In this document: positions 43,886 to 54,530 of the stretch, piece by piece
Numbering within the stretch: the first letter of the stretch is position 1
How the letters are laid out: each line of letters opens with the position of its first letter
DNA from: Schistosoma haematobium
Lineage: Eukaryota; Platyhelminthes; Trematoda; Strigeidida; Schistosomatidae
DNA length: 64,000 nucleotides
Direction: 5' to 3'
Assembly (NCBI RefSeq): GCF_000699445.3
Contig: NC_067200.1
Coordinates: 248,001-312,000, forward strand
Translations under genes and position numbers: made by a program
The notes under the pieces: generated by a model
Database searches by the model: none
What the model was told of the DNA's origin: nothing
The model's input: the letters and a program-made list of their open reading frames with translations, nothing else

Positions 43886-44189
43886 GTACTGTTTCTCATA
43901 GTTAACCTGTAAAACTGTTTTGAAATGGATTATTGAAATATCTGACATCGTTAGATTGACTCTATATGCTTTAGTTACAGTCTAATGGTAGATGAGTTTT
44001 GTAAATATTTGTAGGCTGTTAAACAGTAGGCAAAATTATGTATCATCCGTATCTCTTTATCTAATTCAATCCTATAGCTTTTATGTGTTTGATATCAATG
44101 ATGTATGAAGTGTAGGAAGTTACTTGTCAGATAGTTTCCAGTCAGTATTCACAAATATAGTTTGTGTCTGTAAAACTGTAAAACATGAA
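43886..44189. other. Unassigned AT-rich sequence
   Basis: Nothing recognised. Confidence 0.4.
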
Positions 44190-44400
44190 CTGATAACTAC
44201 TAGACCACCAGCGAAAACATGAAGACATTGGATAGTTGGTTCGTCTCAGTAAGCAACTCCTCATCAGTGCTTATCTACGACTATAATATATGAAATCAAA
44301 ATCATGGTCTTCAGCGTATTCGCTTACCGTTTAGATCAATAAGCCAGCAATAAAGTGTGTTATTGTCTAAATTCAATCAACCGGAGTATGGGATGGTAGA
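44190..44400 (-). repeat. tRNA-derived SINE, degraded
   Basis: GACCACCAGCGAAAACATG, GGATAGTTGGTTCGTCTCAG, CCTCATCAGTGCTTATC, TTCGCTTACCGTTTAGATC. Confidence 0.55.
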
Positions 44401-44849
44401 TATAAAGTGCTAAGGAGTCCTTTACTAGTTCTTCCATTTTTCCAATGTTGATCTAATTAAGATCAGTCTGCGATTTATATTTTGAATTTCCTATAATCAT
44501 CACAAATGTCAAACATCAATATCACAACTGAAAATGGATACTGATAGTGGATAGCTGTGGGTAGACAGATGTTTGAAATAAAAACCACTAAATCACAATT
44601 CACAGATGCTAATGTCTAAAGTGTCCTTAATTAAAATAAAACTGCCTGATGCTTTCTAGATTTCATTGATTCTCCTAGTAAAAGTAAACAGTATTACACA
44701 ACTAAAAAATTTGCCATTGTTTATAAACTCATTCCATAAATTATTCTCAAGATCCGAACGATGTATTTTCTAAACATTATCAGCGTATTCACCGAATATG
44801 GCCGTCCACTCAATACAGTACTTTCAACCTGTAAAGAAGTGATTATTTA
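44401..44849. other. Unassigned AT-rich sequence
   Basis: No gene. GTGGATAGCTGTGGGTAG near 44548 may be an Sm-alpha scrap. Confidence 0.35.
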
Positions 44850-44920
44850 CTTACGCTTATTACTACTCGTGCGGAGGAATACGCCACCCATCACCATCCT
44901 CAATCCAACCCTGATCACTG
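44850..44920 (-). mobile_element. RTE tail scrap
   Basis: TTTACTTACGCTTATTACTAC, CATCACCATCCTCAATCC: the terminal ~70 bp of an RTE copy. Confidence 0.55.
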
Positions 44921-44994
44921 AGTAGTAATCAATAATAGTCAGTTATGTAATCAGTGATAGTGAACAGGTCATTGATAATTTGATGGTAAATGTT

Positions 44995-45710
44995 CCTTAC
45001 GCCAGTTGTTATGCATAATGGAGCATAGGGTGCCGTCCAGCATTCTCCAACTGATTATATCCTGGAACTTCCTTCCTAGTTCTATCCAATTCTTGTTCAT
45101 TCTTCTCATATCTGCCTCTATTTCCTAAAGTAATGTGTTCTTTGGTCTTCCACTTCTCATTTGGACCAGAGAATTCCAAGTGACGGCTTGTCTTGTGACG
45201 TAGTTCAGTGTTTTCCTCAATGTGTGCCCTATCCACATCCAATGCTTCCTCCGTTGTGATCTGGTTTGCTCTCTCTCACAACAGGTTGTTGCTGATAATG
45301 TTTGACCAACGGATTCGAAGTATTTTGTGTAGACAGCTGTTGATAAACACCTGTATCTTGTGGATGATGACTTTTGTAGTTCTCCATGTTTCTGTCCCAT
45401 ACAGTAGAACTGTCTTGACATTTGTAATGAAAATTCTGACATTGATGTTGGTTGACAGTTGTTTTGAGTTCTAGATGTTCTTCAATTGAAGATCTGCTGC
45501 TCTTGCTTTGCCGATCCGTGCATATGCATTTGCATCAGATCCTTCTTGTTTATCGATGATGCTGTCCAGGTACAAGAATGTTTCCACATCTTCTAGAGTT
45601 TCTCCGTCAAGTGGGATTCGATTGTTGTATCGGAGAATCTTGCTTTACCGTTTGTGTATGTTGAGACCTACTGCTGCTGATGCTGCTGCTACAATAGTTT
45701 AAAAATCGAA
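44995..45710 (-). mobile_element. 5'-truncated RTE copy (family A, subfamily 2)
   Basis: Minus-strand counterpart of 28595-29275: same coding blocks ([18 protein letters not shown]), the same stop in the L-K-N-I-stop segment and the same short form of the region near the start. Begins close to the RT catalytic box boundary and ends without a long TAAG run. Confidence 0.75.
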
Positions 45711-45964
45711 ATTACTAATCATTTTCATTTTGTAATCAGTCAACGTCTTCAAACTTCAGTAGTCTATGGTGACATATATTCAGTGATTTTTGTAACAACA
45801 AAAATAGAAACCACATTTTTTCTCTAATTTGTCACATTTTAGTTGTAACCGCATGTTTATCCGATATCTGTTGTTTTGCTGTATCACTTATTAAAAAAGA
45901 CGATGATAATTGTTTCGATATATGATATACGATACTACTACCGGGTTGTTTAAAATATAGAACA

Positions 45965-46409
45965 TGAGGTGGCCCGTTGATCTGACTCCATTTACATTGT
46001 ACGAATGTTTGTTATCACCTATTCTCGTATATCATCGTCGACTTAGATCGCGTTAGTCCATAACGGAATTAAATAAGTCAATTAACGAGAATGGCATTTG
46101 AATACATATATTTTGTATATGAAGTGAATGGAACAGAGCCAAGAAAAATGACGCACAGGGAAGATGGCTGGGAAGCCAACTCCCTTTTAGTCAAACGTTA
46201 CTCAATATTTATAGTCAGACAAAATAAAGATACAGACATGTGATTAATGAAATAAGAAGGGCACACATATATACGCTCATATAAAAACAGTCAAGACTGA
46301 CAAGCGAATAATTGACAAGGTCAATGTATGGCTCAAGTAAAATGAATAGAATGGGATGTCCGAAAGCTCGAATAAGGTATATGGGCTTGCCATAATAACT
46401 GACACTACA
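45965..46409 (-). repeat. 3' LTR (445 bp)
   Basis: TG...CA termini in both orientations. On the minus strand TATAAATATTGAGTAACG (about 46219-46202) is the likely promoter box, with AATAAA-like signals nearby. It retains the 8 bases missing from the other LTR. Confidence 0.88.
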
Positions 46410-47769
46410 TAGCCCCCTCGTAGAAAATAGCACATTTAAAAAATGTCTGTTTTCGAAAATAACACTGAAGTGATATGAAGTTAACGCTAATACTAAGTAG
46501 CCAAAAAATTGTACAACACTCAATAAAGTACAGTGTCACATGACGGGTGAGTGTATTGTATGAAAATGTCATGCTTATGCAAAAGAACACATGAACATCG
46601 CAAAGGCTCGGACAAAAATGAAAATGTTAGCATGTGAATATGAGCAAATTAATGAGCGTACAAAAAATTTAACATGTACTAATGCTATGACTGTCTGAAC
46701 GGTAAAATAACACGTTCGTATGAGTGATTCAAAATATCGTGAAAATAGTAATAAATTGTTTGTGGGTATGACAGGGAAATAAATCGTCAAAATGAGTACA
46801 GTAGAATATGACAGAAATTGGTCTGTGATGCTGACAAAATAGTGAAATATGCGAAATATATGTTCTGTTGAGCGGCAGCAGAATAAATCGCATTGACTAG
46901 TGATGAGTGAATTCGAATTTAAATGTGTAGTTCCCGTTCGTAGGATGATAATAGTTAAGTCGTGAAATAATAACTGCATCGACGGGTGATATTCGTTGCT
47001 GTACTGCAATTGATAATAATCATAAAATATGAAGTCAGTGGACGTTGTCGTCTGCGTTATGACAGATACATTGAGTTATCATTAAATATGTATTAGTAGA
47101 AGAATGACCAGAGGAACAGAATAGTGACTGAGTAGACGAGGTACGTAGAGTCGTATTCCTTTTTGGTCATGAAGCCTAGAGTGGTTTGTGTGGTTTGAGG
47201 GAGATGCGCTCGATCTCCTTTGTTACAAAACCGTACCAAGGCATGACAAAAATACCAATACATATGATTAGTGATGGCGACGTATGAGACTGACTTGGAT
47301 GTGACGAACAAGAGTGTATCTTTGAGAGGCTAGCTCTAAACTCTATGTTCTGATATACCGAGCGATGGGTATAGAATAGTAGTTGCAGTACTCGAATAGC
47401 GTTTTTGAGTAATAAGTGATGCAGAATGTAGTTACGCACGTGGAATAGATAAAATGAGCGTAATGGTTACTAATCAGCTAGTCAGAAGCATCCACGGACA
47501 TAATAGGAGGCGATTTCGAAATGAAAAATGTATGTTGTGATAACATAAATTGCGGACCTCGACTAAGTGAATGGATGTAATATTAGATCAAAATGACATG
47601 AAAAAAATTGGAACGAACTCACTTAAAGCAGGAAAATTTCACGTTTTGAATAGTAAAAATATCCCAATGAGTTCTCATAAAGTTAAGTGGAATTTTCATA
47701 AAATGATAATTTGTTCGGTGAGTAATATGATTGCGATAATGTCATAAGTTAATGACAGCACGAACAAGA

Positions 47770-48099
47770 TTAATAATTCCACATTCGATCATGATATTGA
47801 TAATAATGTAATAATAAGCATATAATGATAATTTGAATCGTAATTGAACAAACCGACGAATAGATCAATGAGAATAATTGACATGAGGACAAAGTAACAT
47901 TAAGATAATAAGATTTGTGCATGTCCATGTCGTGTTGCACAGGCTTTGCTGAGTGCGTTGGATTAGAGATTGAGCTGGACCCGTTGAGTGCGTTCGTCGA
48001 ATGTATCAAGTGCAGAAATCTCTTCATCGATGTAGCTTGCTGCGTTGCGTTCGTCGTCGGCGGGCTTACCACTGAGGTGGCCCGTTGATCTGACTCCAT
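47770..48099 (-). CDS. Small frame starting in LTR, unknown product
   Basis: 109 codons whose Met lies in the last 27 bases of the 5' LTR (M-E-S-D-Q-R-A-T-S), reading through the primer-binding region into the internal DNA. The first ~45 residues are Ser/Thr/Asn-rich, then a hydrophobic stretch (about 70-100) and a short end. No gag motif seen. An LTR-initiated frame is plausible as the remnant of a gag start, but a chance frame is equally possible. Confidence 0.3.
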   Translation of the reverse strand: MESDQRATSVVSPPTTNATQQATSMKRFLHLIHSTNALNGSSSISNPTHSAKPVQHDMDMHKSYYLNVTLSSCQLFSLIYSSVCSITIQIIIICLLLHYYQYHDRMWNY

Positions 48100-48509
48100 T
48101 TACATTGTACGAATGTTTGTTATCACCTATTCTCGTATATCATCGTCGACTTAGATCGCGTTAGTCCATAACGGAATTAAATAAGTCAATTAACGAGAAT
48201 GGCATTTGAATACATATATTTTGTATATGAAGTGAATGGAACAGAGCCAAGAAAAATGACGCACAGGGAAGATGGCTGGGAAGCCAACTCCCTTTTAGTC
48301 AAACGTTACTCAATATTTATAGTCAGACAAAATAAAGATACAGACATGTGATTAATGAAATAAGAAGGGCACACATATATACGCTCATATAAAAACAGTC
48401 AAGACTGACAAGCGAATAATTGACAAGGTCAATGTATGGCTCAAGTAAAATGAATAGAATGGGATGTCCGAATAAGGTATATGGGCTTGCCATAATAACT
48501 GACACTACA
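48073..48509 (-). repeat. 5' LTR (437 bp)
   Basis: As the 3' LTR but 8 bp shorter at about 48470, where GTCCGAAAGCTCGAATAAGG became GTCCGAATAAGG, a deletion between two CGA triplets. Confidence 0.88.
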
Positions 48510-48513
48510 AACA

Positions 48514-49044
48514 CTACCTACGCCGTTTGTTCTTCTGTTTTATTGGTCACCGTTTTGATTGAAGACTATAATAGTATTATAACATCATTATAGGCCTTCC
48601 GACTCAACGTTGGACTTTTGGCGCGGATTACTATTGTATAATACTATTGGACTCCGTCTTCCTCATTACGTCTTTGGTGCAGTCACTTGCAGAGGAACAC
48701 CTGTCAATCAAGTGAACTCAGTTTGTGGTCGTTGTCCTCACGAGGCAGTTAACAAGTAACATTCATTCTATAGTAACTGTTAGCGTCTGTTTTGTTTAAT
48801 ATACCTTTTGTATTGCTAACGGTATTCTATTACCTTTGTTTTTACTAACGGACAGACATCAAGGTTTCTTAATCATTAATTTGTTTTGGTATATCATTGT
48901 TAACTTAGTGTATCAATATATTTTGTGTAAGCTCCTTTTGTTTGGGGACCACCACAAGTCTTTGTAGTTTTCTTTTTCAATAATTCAAACAATAACTGGC
49001 TTGACATTTTGTTTACTTGTATCTTCTTGTTTGTTGCTTATTAG
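48514..49044. other. Unassigned sequence right of the LTR element
   Basis: Contains an inverted pair AATAGTATTATA (about 48578) / TATAATACTATT (about 48637). No gene. Confidence 0.4.
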
Positions 49045-49150
49045 AACATGAAGTCCAGGGTGCAGATACATCCAGCTGATGAGTTACAAATAGGATGAAA
49101 CTCTCGTCCTGGATTTTACTACTAGCCACCATTCAACTTCAGATAAATAC
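49045..49150 (+). ncRNA. Sm-alpha hammerhead ribozyme, core intact
   Basis: Core CTGATGAG (49076-49083), GAAA (49097-49100) and cleavage triplet GTC (49106-49108) are all present. Stem I pairs ATCCAG (49070-49075) with CTGGAT (49109-49114), six perfect pairs. Stem II (GTTA...GGAT) and stem III (CTC/TCG) are weakened compared with the well-known schistosome form. The upstream pol III head is not recognisable. Best ribozyme candidate in the window. Confidence 0.7.
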
Positions 49151-49211
49151 TTTTAAATTATTCTCTTTGAGACAAATAATATCAATGGTGTTTTTTGTAA
49201 TTAAGATGAAA

Positions 49212-50004
49212 CAGTCACCTCGTTAGCCCTCCTATCTGATATACGCGAACAAATGCAAATGAGGACAACTAGTGTAGCAGAAGTATCTGAATCAGTAGGC
49301 CTCAATATACACAAGGGGAAGAGCAAGATCCTCAATTACAACACGGAGAACATCAAAACAATCACACTTGATGGAAAAACTCTGGAATCCTTCATTTACC
49401 TGGACAGCATCATCGATGAACAAGGTGAACCAGATGCAGACGTAAAGTTGAGGATTGGAAAAGTAAGGGCAGCATTCCTACAATTGTAGAACATACGGAA
49501 CTCAAAACAACTATCAACAAATGTCAAAGTCACAATCTTCAATACGATTGTCAAAGCAGTTCTACTGTACGGAGATGAAACTTGCACAACTACTAAAAGC
49601 ATCATCAACAAGGTACAAGTATTTATGAATAGTTGTCTATGCAAGATACTCGACATCCTGAATTGGTCGGATACCATCAGCAACAGCCTTCTGTGAGAGA
49701 GAACAAACCAGCTTTGAGTTGAAGAGGAAATTAGGAAGAGATGATGAAAATGAATAGAATTTACATCACGTAAATCATCGAACTGGATCACGAGGCAAGC
49801 CCTGACTTGTAATCTTGAAGAGAAGTGGAAGAGTGGAAGGCTTAACAACACACTATGTGAAGAACTGTAAGCAGATATGGAAAGGATGAATAAGAACTGG
49901 AAGGAGCTGGAAAGTATTTCCCAGGATAGTGTTGGATTGAGGATGGTGATGTGCGACTTATGCTGCAATGGGAGTAACAGTCGCAAGTAAGTAATTCTTT
50001 GTAG
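49212..50004 (+). mobile_element. 5'-truncated RTE copy (family A, subfamily 3)
   Basis: Starts within L-A-L-L-S right after the RT catalytic box: R-E-Q-M-Q-M-R-T-T-S-V-A-E, L-N-I-H-K-G-K-S-K-I-L, D-E-Q-G-E-P-D-A-D-V-K-L-R-I-G-K-V-R-A-A-F, then stops. 3' end GGAGTAACAGTCGCAAGTAAGTAA. Shares its disabling changes with 42601-43151. Confidence 0.75.
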
Positions 50005-50222
50005 ATTATAAAAACCATTCATTGAATACTTCATTTGTATATCTTCCATCAACTGTTCATTTCATCGTTCATGATTGTTATAAATATGGATTCCCTTATG
50101 TTGTATCTCCCTACATCTCTGTTTTCTTCAGTTGAAACTTCTCAACCTTGATGGACTAGCATTTCAGCTCTGACCGGTGTATATACTACTTATATCTGTC
50201 AACCTATGTAGCATACATCGAA
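50005..50222 (-). repeat. Repeat F copy
   Basis: CCATTCATTGAATACTTCATTTG, then a diverged body, ending in TACTACTTATATCTGTCAAC and GTAGCATACATCG. Confidence 0.55.
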
Positions 50223-50479
50223 ATATTGTCAGTCTGTATAAATTTATTAATAATTATGCAAACTAAATTAGGATAAAGTTAACATAAATCAAATTAAACA
50301 ATTCTTAGAAGTTTGACAGTTAACAATCAACCAACACACTGATCAAATCAGTGAATATTGGTCGATATTTGAAGGAATATTTTGAATCCGGTCAAACAAC
50401 TTCAATCTTAGCAACGCCATTTAGATTGATGTTCTCACATTCACTAAGCTGAGGAATGCCACCATAAGATGAGAAGCTA

Positions 50480-51790
50480 GCTCAAATCATGTCGATTTTC
50501 CAAGGGATTCGACGCAGCAAACTTTCAAGCTATCGACCGGTAGCACTTCTCTCTTTACTCTCAAAAATTATGGAGTCCCTGATATTTGATCGTTTACGCG
50601 ACTATTTATTATCCATAAATTTGTTTTCACCCAAACAACATGGTCTCAGAAAAGGTCACTCTTGTGTAACCAACCTATTGACCACGGTGAACCGATGGAC
50701 ATCTATTCTTGATCTCAAGGGGAAGGTTGATGTCATTTATCATTACTTCTCAAAAGCTTTTGATAAGGTCATCCATATATGTCTTATCAGTAACCTCAAA
50801 CGGTTTGGTATCAAATCATTTCTAATTGATTACCTCACTTCATATCCAAAAAATAGACATTGCGAGGTCAGCTTTAACTTCACTTTATCTCAGAATACAG
50901 AATGTCCAACAGGGTTCAGTACTAGAACCTCTTCTTTTCTTAATTTCTATAAACGATCTTCAAAGTTGGGCAGATGACAACAGACTTACCTTAAAAAGAC
51001 TTCAAAGTCTAAAGTCTGAGACATGTTGCAGACTAAAACTACAAATTAGCTAACTCGCCTATATAGGTATCTCAAGCTGAAAGTGAACTAGGAGTTCAGG
51101 TTTTCTACGATCTGAAGTTTTACGCTAACCGCGAGAAAAATGCTTTTCGAAAAACCATGCACTGGTAGCATTGAAACTCATTTTTCACCAACTCGACAGA
51201 ACTTACCACATAATCTTAAACAGTTTCATTCGTCCTCATTTAGGGTAAGGATGAGAACTCTCTGGAACGAATGCAACGGCCAGCCACGAAATCAGTTCGC
51301 GGACTCAAATCCGAGTCTTATGAATAACGTCTCTGATCACTGAACATTTACCCATTAGACTACGAGCGTCTTAGACCTGACCTTCTAATGACTTCCAGTA
51401 TCCTTAACACTTGAGAACATTCCCTAAGTCACCTATTTAAGCTTAGCCCCAACACAAAACTTAGGAGTAACACCCAGAAACTGGAGACGAAACACATCAG
51501 AACGAACTGTAGACACAACTACTACTCCTTAAGAATAGTCAAATGCTGGAATTCCCTCCCGGCTGAGCTAGTCAAAGCAACTTCACAGGAGTCCTTCAAG
51601 AGAAAACTTGACATACTCTTAAGAACTAAGGATTTGCGAACTTTTTTTTCTTTTTTACATCTTTTATCGATAAAAAACAGAGATTCCTCCCTGGAGGTAA
51701 TGCTGATCCTCTGCTACTAGATATGGAAGCCCATTAACCGAAAACTTTTTCTATTCCGTACAAAACCATTTGAACCGTTTTGGTAGGATC
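50480..51790 (+). mobile_element. CR1/SR1-like non-LTR reverse transcriptase fragment
   Basis: RT palm motifs in the 50489-50977 frame: Y-R-P-V-A-L-L-S-L-L-S-K-I-M-E-S-L-I at about 15-32, K-Q-H-G-L-R-K-G-H-S-C at about 51-61, F-S-K-A-F-D-K-V at about 87-94. In the next frame (50826-51053) Q-G-S-V-L-E-P-L-L-F-L-I-S-I-N-D-L; the Y-V/A-D-D box appears deleted, only W-A-D-D-N-R-L-T-L survives. 51340-51720 gives the carboxy end: Y-P-L-D-Y-E-R-L-R-P-D-L-L, N-Y/H-x-Y-S-L-R-I-V-K-C-W-N-S-L-P-A-E-L-V-K. No endonuclease domain. 5'-truncated, frameshifted and internally deleted. Confidence 0.8.
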
Positions 51791-51889
51791 TAGTCACCTA
51801 GTATTAAAAAAAATCATTATTCATGTAATTCAAATGATTCTAACGTCTTATTCAACAATCTTGTTTGATTATAATCAGAGAAAGATTTT

Positions 51890-52105
51890 TTGGTTATTAA
51901 AGTCATTTTTATAGTTGAATTCATGAGTCAATTGATGAAATTAGATCAGCGTGATGAACTTGGAAGCATTGGACAATCGTTTCGTTCTAGTATGGGATTC
52001 CTCAACAGTTCACATCCGAAATTCCGCCTCATCAAATCTCCCTCTCCAGTTCTTTCAAATTTTTCATGATCATCTACCTTCAATTGACTCATAAATTCAA
52101 TGATT
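51890..52105 (-). repeat. tRNA-derived SINE, degraded
   Basis: TTGAATTCATGAGTCAATTGA, CTTGGAAGCATTGGACAATC, GTTTCGTTCTAGTATGGG, plus an inverted tail TTTTTCATGATCATCTACC near 52058. Confidence 0.6.
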
Positions 52106-52309
52106 CATCTTGTTTGAGTTTTTTTCCATGAAGAAGTTGAAATAGAATTCCTGGACAAAATGTTGAAATCATTACAATTTCTATGATTGAGATTAGCTTA
52201 ACTATTAATTTTTCCAAATAATCATTATAGTTTAATATTCTATAAAAAGTTTTTCTTTCAATTCAGTTGTTTCATTAACTAGAAACGGTTGATCATTCAT
52301 TATATGTAT

Positions 52310-52870
52310 AATCTCACACACTCACTCACACACACACACACCATATCACACACGCACATACGCACATATACATCTAGATACGTAAATTCTCTAAGATGCA
52401 ACAAAGTAATTATTTAAACCTTTTTGTATGAAATCCCTTTTTATCTTTATTCTTTTGTTTGGTTGGTTACTATTATTATTATTATTATTATTGCGTAGCA
52501 ACAAGTAATTGGAAAGTTTAATATCAATACAAACTCATAGAGACAGATAGATAGATAGATAGATAGATACTTGGATAGATTCATTTGCTTTACAATGAAA
52601 TGGTTGAATACATCATGAAAACATACAATATCAAAAGAAAACTTACAATTGATTCGTTTCATAATGTATATATATCCACACACACACACACACACACCTA
52701 TACGAATGATCTATTCATTGATGATTGAATAATAATTGCATCTATATTTATGGTCCAGTAAATCTTTTGAACAATAATAATAATAATCATAGTAATAATT
52801 GTAATGGTAATGATAATAGTAATATTACTAATAGTAATAATAATGGTAATAGTGTGGTGCGTGCTACTTA
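52310..52870. repeat. Microsatellite cluster
   Basis: (CA)n at 52317-52345 and 52676-52698, (TTA)n at 52470-52491, (GATA)n at 52545-52569, and TAA/TAG trinucleotide-rich 52775-52850. No gene. Confidence 0.85.
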
Positions 52871-53165
52871 TATTGTTGTTAGTAGTATATGACGCGAGTT
52901 AAAAGAACGTAATGTCTGGCAACAGAAGATGGGGGAAGATCAAGAAAGGAAGGGCGTGAACACAATACAATTTGTAAGAAAACGCATGAACTACGAAATG
53001 TGAGACAAGGGATAGATGTTTGCGACAGGAACAGTCTAGGTCGATATGAGGGATTCATATTTTGCAAATTAATGATTTACTATATGGTTTTTTTTATTTT
53101 ACCAAGTAACTCTGTAATTGTCCCCACCCGTGTTCTGTTCACTACAATAGTAACAGCAACAGTAA
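52850..53165 (+). repeat. Repeat F copy, diverged
   Basis: GTGCGTGCTACTTATATTG...AGTAGTATATGACG palindrome remnant, AATGTCTGGCAACAGAAG, GGGGAAGATCAAGAAAGG, CTGTAATTGTCCCCACCCG, TGTTCTGTTCACTACAATAG. Confidence 0.55.
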
Positions 53166-53399
53166 TAATGATAATGGTGATAATAAGACTAAAGTAACTT
53201 TCTTTATACTCAATTACATATTTCTAAGGGTTTCTTGCTTAAGGGATTAAAAAAATATTCAAAGAAATGAATTTATCAATCAATATGACATAAATAAACC
53301 AATCAGAATTGAGATAATAATTTCAATGAGGGAAATTTAAATAATGATATGAATTAACATTGATAGGATGAAATAATTGTTTATATAAATAAAGTGTTT

Positions 53400-53580
53400 A
53401 TTTATTTCTCTAGTGGTTAAACACTTTCTCTAGAGATTGATAGATCCTAGGTTCGAATCCCGTGAGGTGAGTTTGTGCATGTGAACAGTTGTACTAAGGT
53501 GAAATGGTCGTCCAGTGTATCCAAGTTTTCTATGATGATCTAGCTTTAATTGACACATGAATTCAACTATAAAAAGTTAC
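53400..53580 (+). repeat. tRNA-derived SINE
   Basis: A-box-like CTAGTGGTTAAACAC, B box GGTTCGAATCC at 53450-53460, GAACAGTTGTACTAAGGTG, GTCGTCCAGTGTATCCAAG, TTTCTATGATGATCTAGC tail. A tRNA-like head with a non-tRNA body marks it as a SINE. Confidence 0.7.
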
Positions 53581-53689
53581 CCACTAGTGACTGGCTTCAA
53601 GTGCTATTTTTTTAAAGTTCTAGTCAGAAGCAATGACAAATGAAGTTTAACCACGTCTGTTGTGAGATTGTAACTTACTGATGACAATG

Positions 53690-53925
53690 GTAGATGGTGG
53701 CTCAATTTCGTGGTTTAGTTGAATTAAGATACTAACACCATTTGATGTCAGCTCAGTGATCTACAGGTCAGGTGTTCGCGAGCGTGACCGAAGGTGCTGG
53801 GTTCGAGTTCCACGTGAGGGATCGTGGATGCGCACTGCTGAGAACGAAACAGCCATCCAGTGTTCCAAGGTTTTCCATGATGATCTAGCTTTATTTGATT
53901 GATGAACTCAATTATTAAAAGAGAT
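53690..53925 (+). repeat. tRNA-derived SINE, reference copy
   Basis: GATGGTGGCTCAATTTCGTGG, TCAGTGATCTACAGGTCAGG (A-box region), GGTTCGAGTTC at 53800-53810 (B box), GATCGTGGATGCGCACTGCTG, CCATCCAGTGTTCCAAGG, TTTTCCATGATGATCTAGC. Most complete copy. Confidence 0.75.
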
Positions 53926-54234
53926 AATGTCGAACCACTTTTTATTCATTTCCATGTCATCATTTATTCATTATAAATACTGAAATAATAATACAATCAC
54001 ATGTATTCACAATCTTTTCCATTGTTCATACACTGGACAGTTAGTATATGTGAGAAATAGACTTGAATAGGTCAGAGAGTTTTATTTCAATAAACCAATA
54101 CAACATACTACAACTACTTTTTCAACAACATCATGAAATATTCTGTAGAAATTTTTCAGATCATTCTTCATTATGATATTAAACATGAAATAATTAAACT
54201 TTCACCACACTAATGAGTTGTATTGAATAAAATA
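53926..54234. other. Unassigned AT-rich sequence
   Basis: Nothing recognised. Confidence 0.4.
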
Positions 54235-54400
54235 CAAGTGGTCTACAGGACAATTTGTGAACCACATGTGGAGAAATTCGAACACTTCACTTTTACCTGA
54301 AGTTTGTGCTGATAATGTCGTTCAGAAGAAAAATGAAAGATCCATGACTAAACCGTCCAGCTCAGAGAACAAAACTTCATCAGCTTAGGCCATGTACTAA
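54235..54400 (-). repeat. Repeat G copy
   Basis: CTACAGGACAATTTGTGAACC, GAGAAATTCGAACACTTCAC, TGTCGTTCAGAAG, CTCAGAGAACAAAAC. Confidence 0.6.
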
Positions 54401-54530
54401 AATGGTTGCAGAAACAAACAGAATCTAATGATCCAATAAGAATGGAAGATAAAGGTCCATCATCCTCTATTGCCAAACACATAGTTGAAACAGGTTATAC
54501 CTTGGCAATTCAGAACATCACATAATGTGT
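54400..54530 (+). pseudogene. GIY-YIG-like retroelement remnant
   Basis: Short open stretch: S-N-D-P-I-R-M-E-D-K-G-P-S-S-S-I-A-K-H-I-V-E-T-G-Y. S-x-I-A-x-H-x-x-E-T-G-H/Y resembles part of the GIY-YIG endonuclease of Penelope-like elements. Too short to classify. Confidence 0.3.

Larger units (their letters stand above)
45961..48513 (-). mobile_element. Complete young non-autonomous LTR retrotransposon
   Basis: Two direct LTRs (45965-46409 and 48073-48509), identical by eye except for one 8-bp indel, flanked by a 4-bp duplication AACA (45961-45964 and 48510-48513). Total 2545 bp with a 1663-bp internal region. Orientation is minus: read that way each LTR starts TGTAGTGTCAG and ends ACCTCA, a primer-binding-like TGGTAAGCCCG starts one base after the 5' LTR (48071 downward), and a polypurine GAGGGGG lies just before the 3' LTR (46413-46419). 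The internal region has no recognisable gag, protease, RT, RNase H or integrase, so it must move using enzymes of another element. Confidence 0.88.

Noticed and set aside
46575..47009. 144-codon minus frame inside the LTR element as an envelope or gag gene
   Set aside because: No zinc knuckle, capsid, protease or signal-plus-anchor layout, and the amino acid makeup is what AT-rich antisense DNA gives. No second copy to test conservation.
52310..52700. CRISPR-like or satellite array
   Set aside because: The repeats are simple di-, tri- and tetranucleotide microsatellites without spacers.
53400..53925. Genuine tRNA genes suggested by GGTTCGAATCC boxes
   Set aside because: Only box A/B-like parts are present, with no acceptor stem pairing, and the same heads recur joined to the SINE body.
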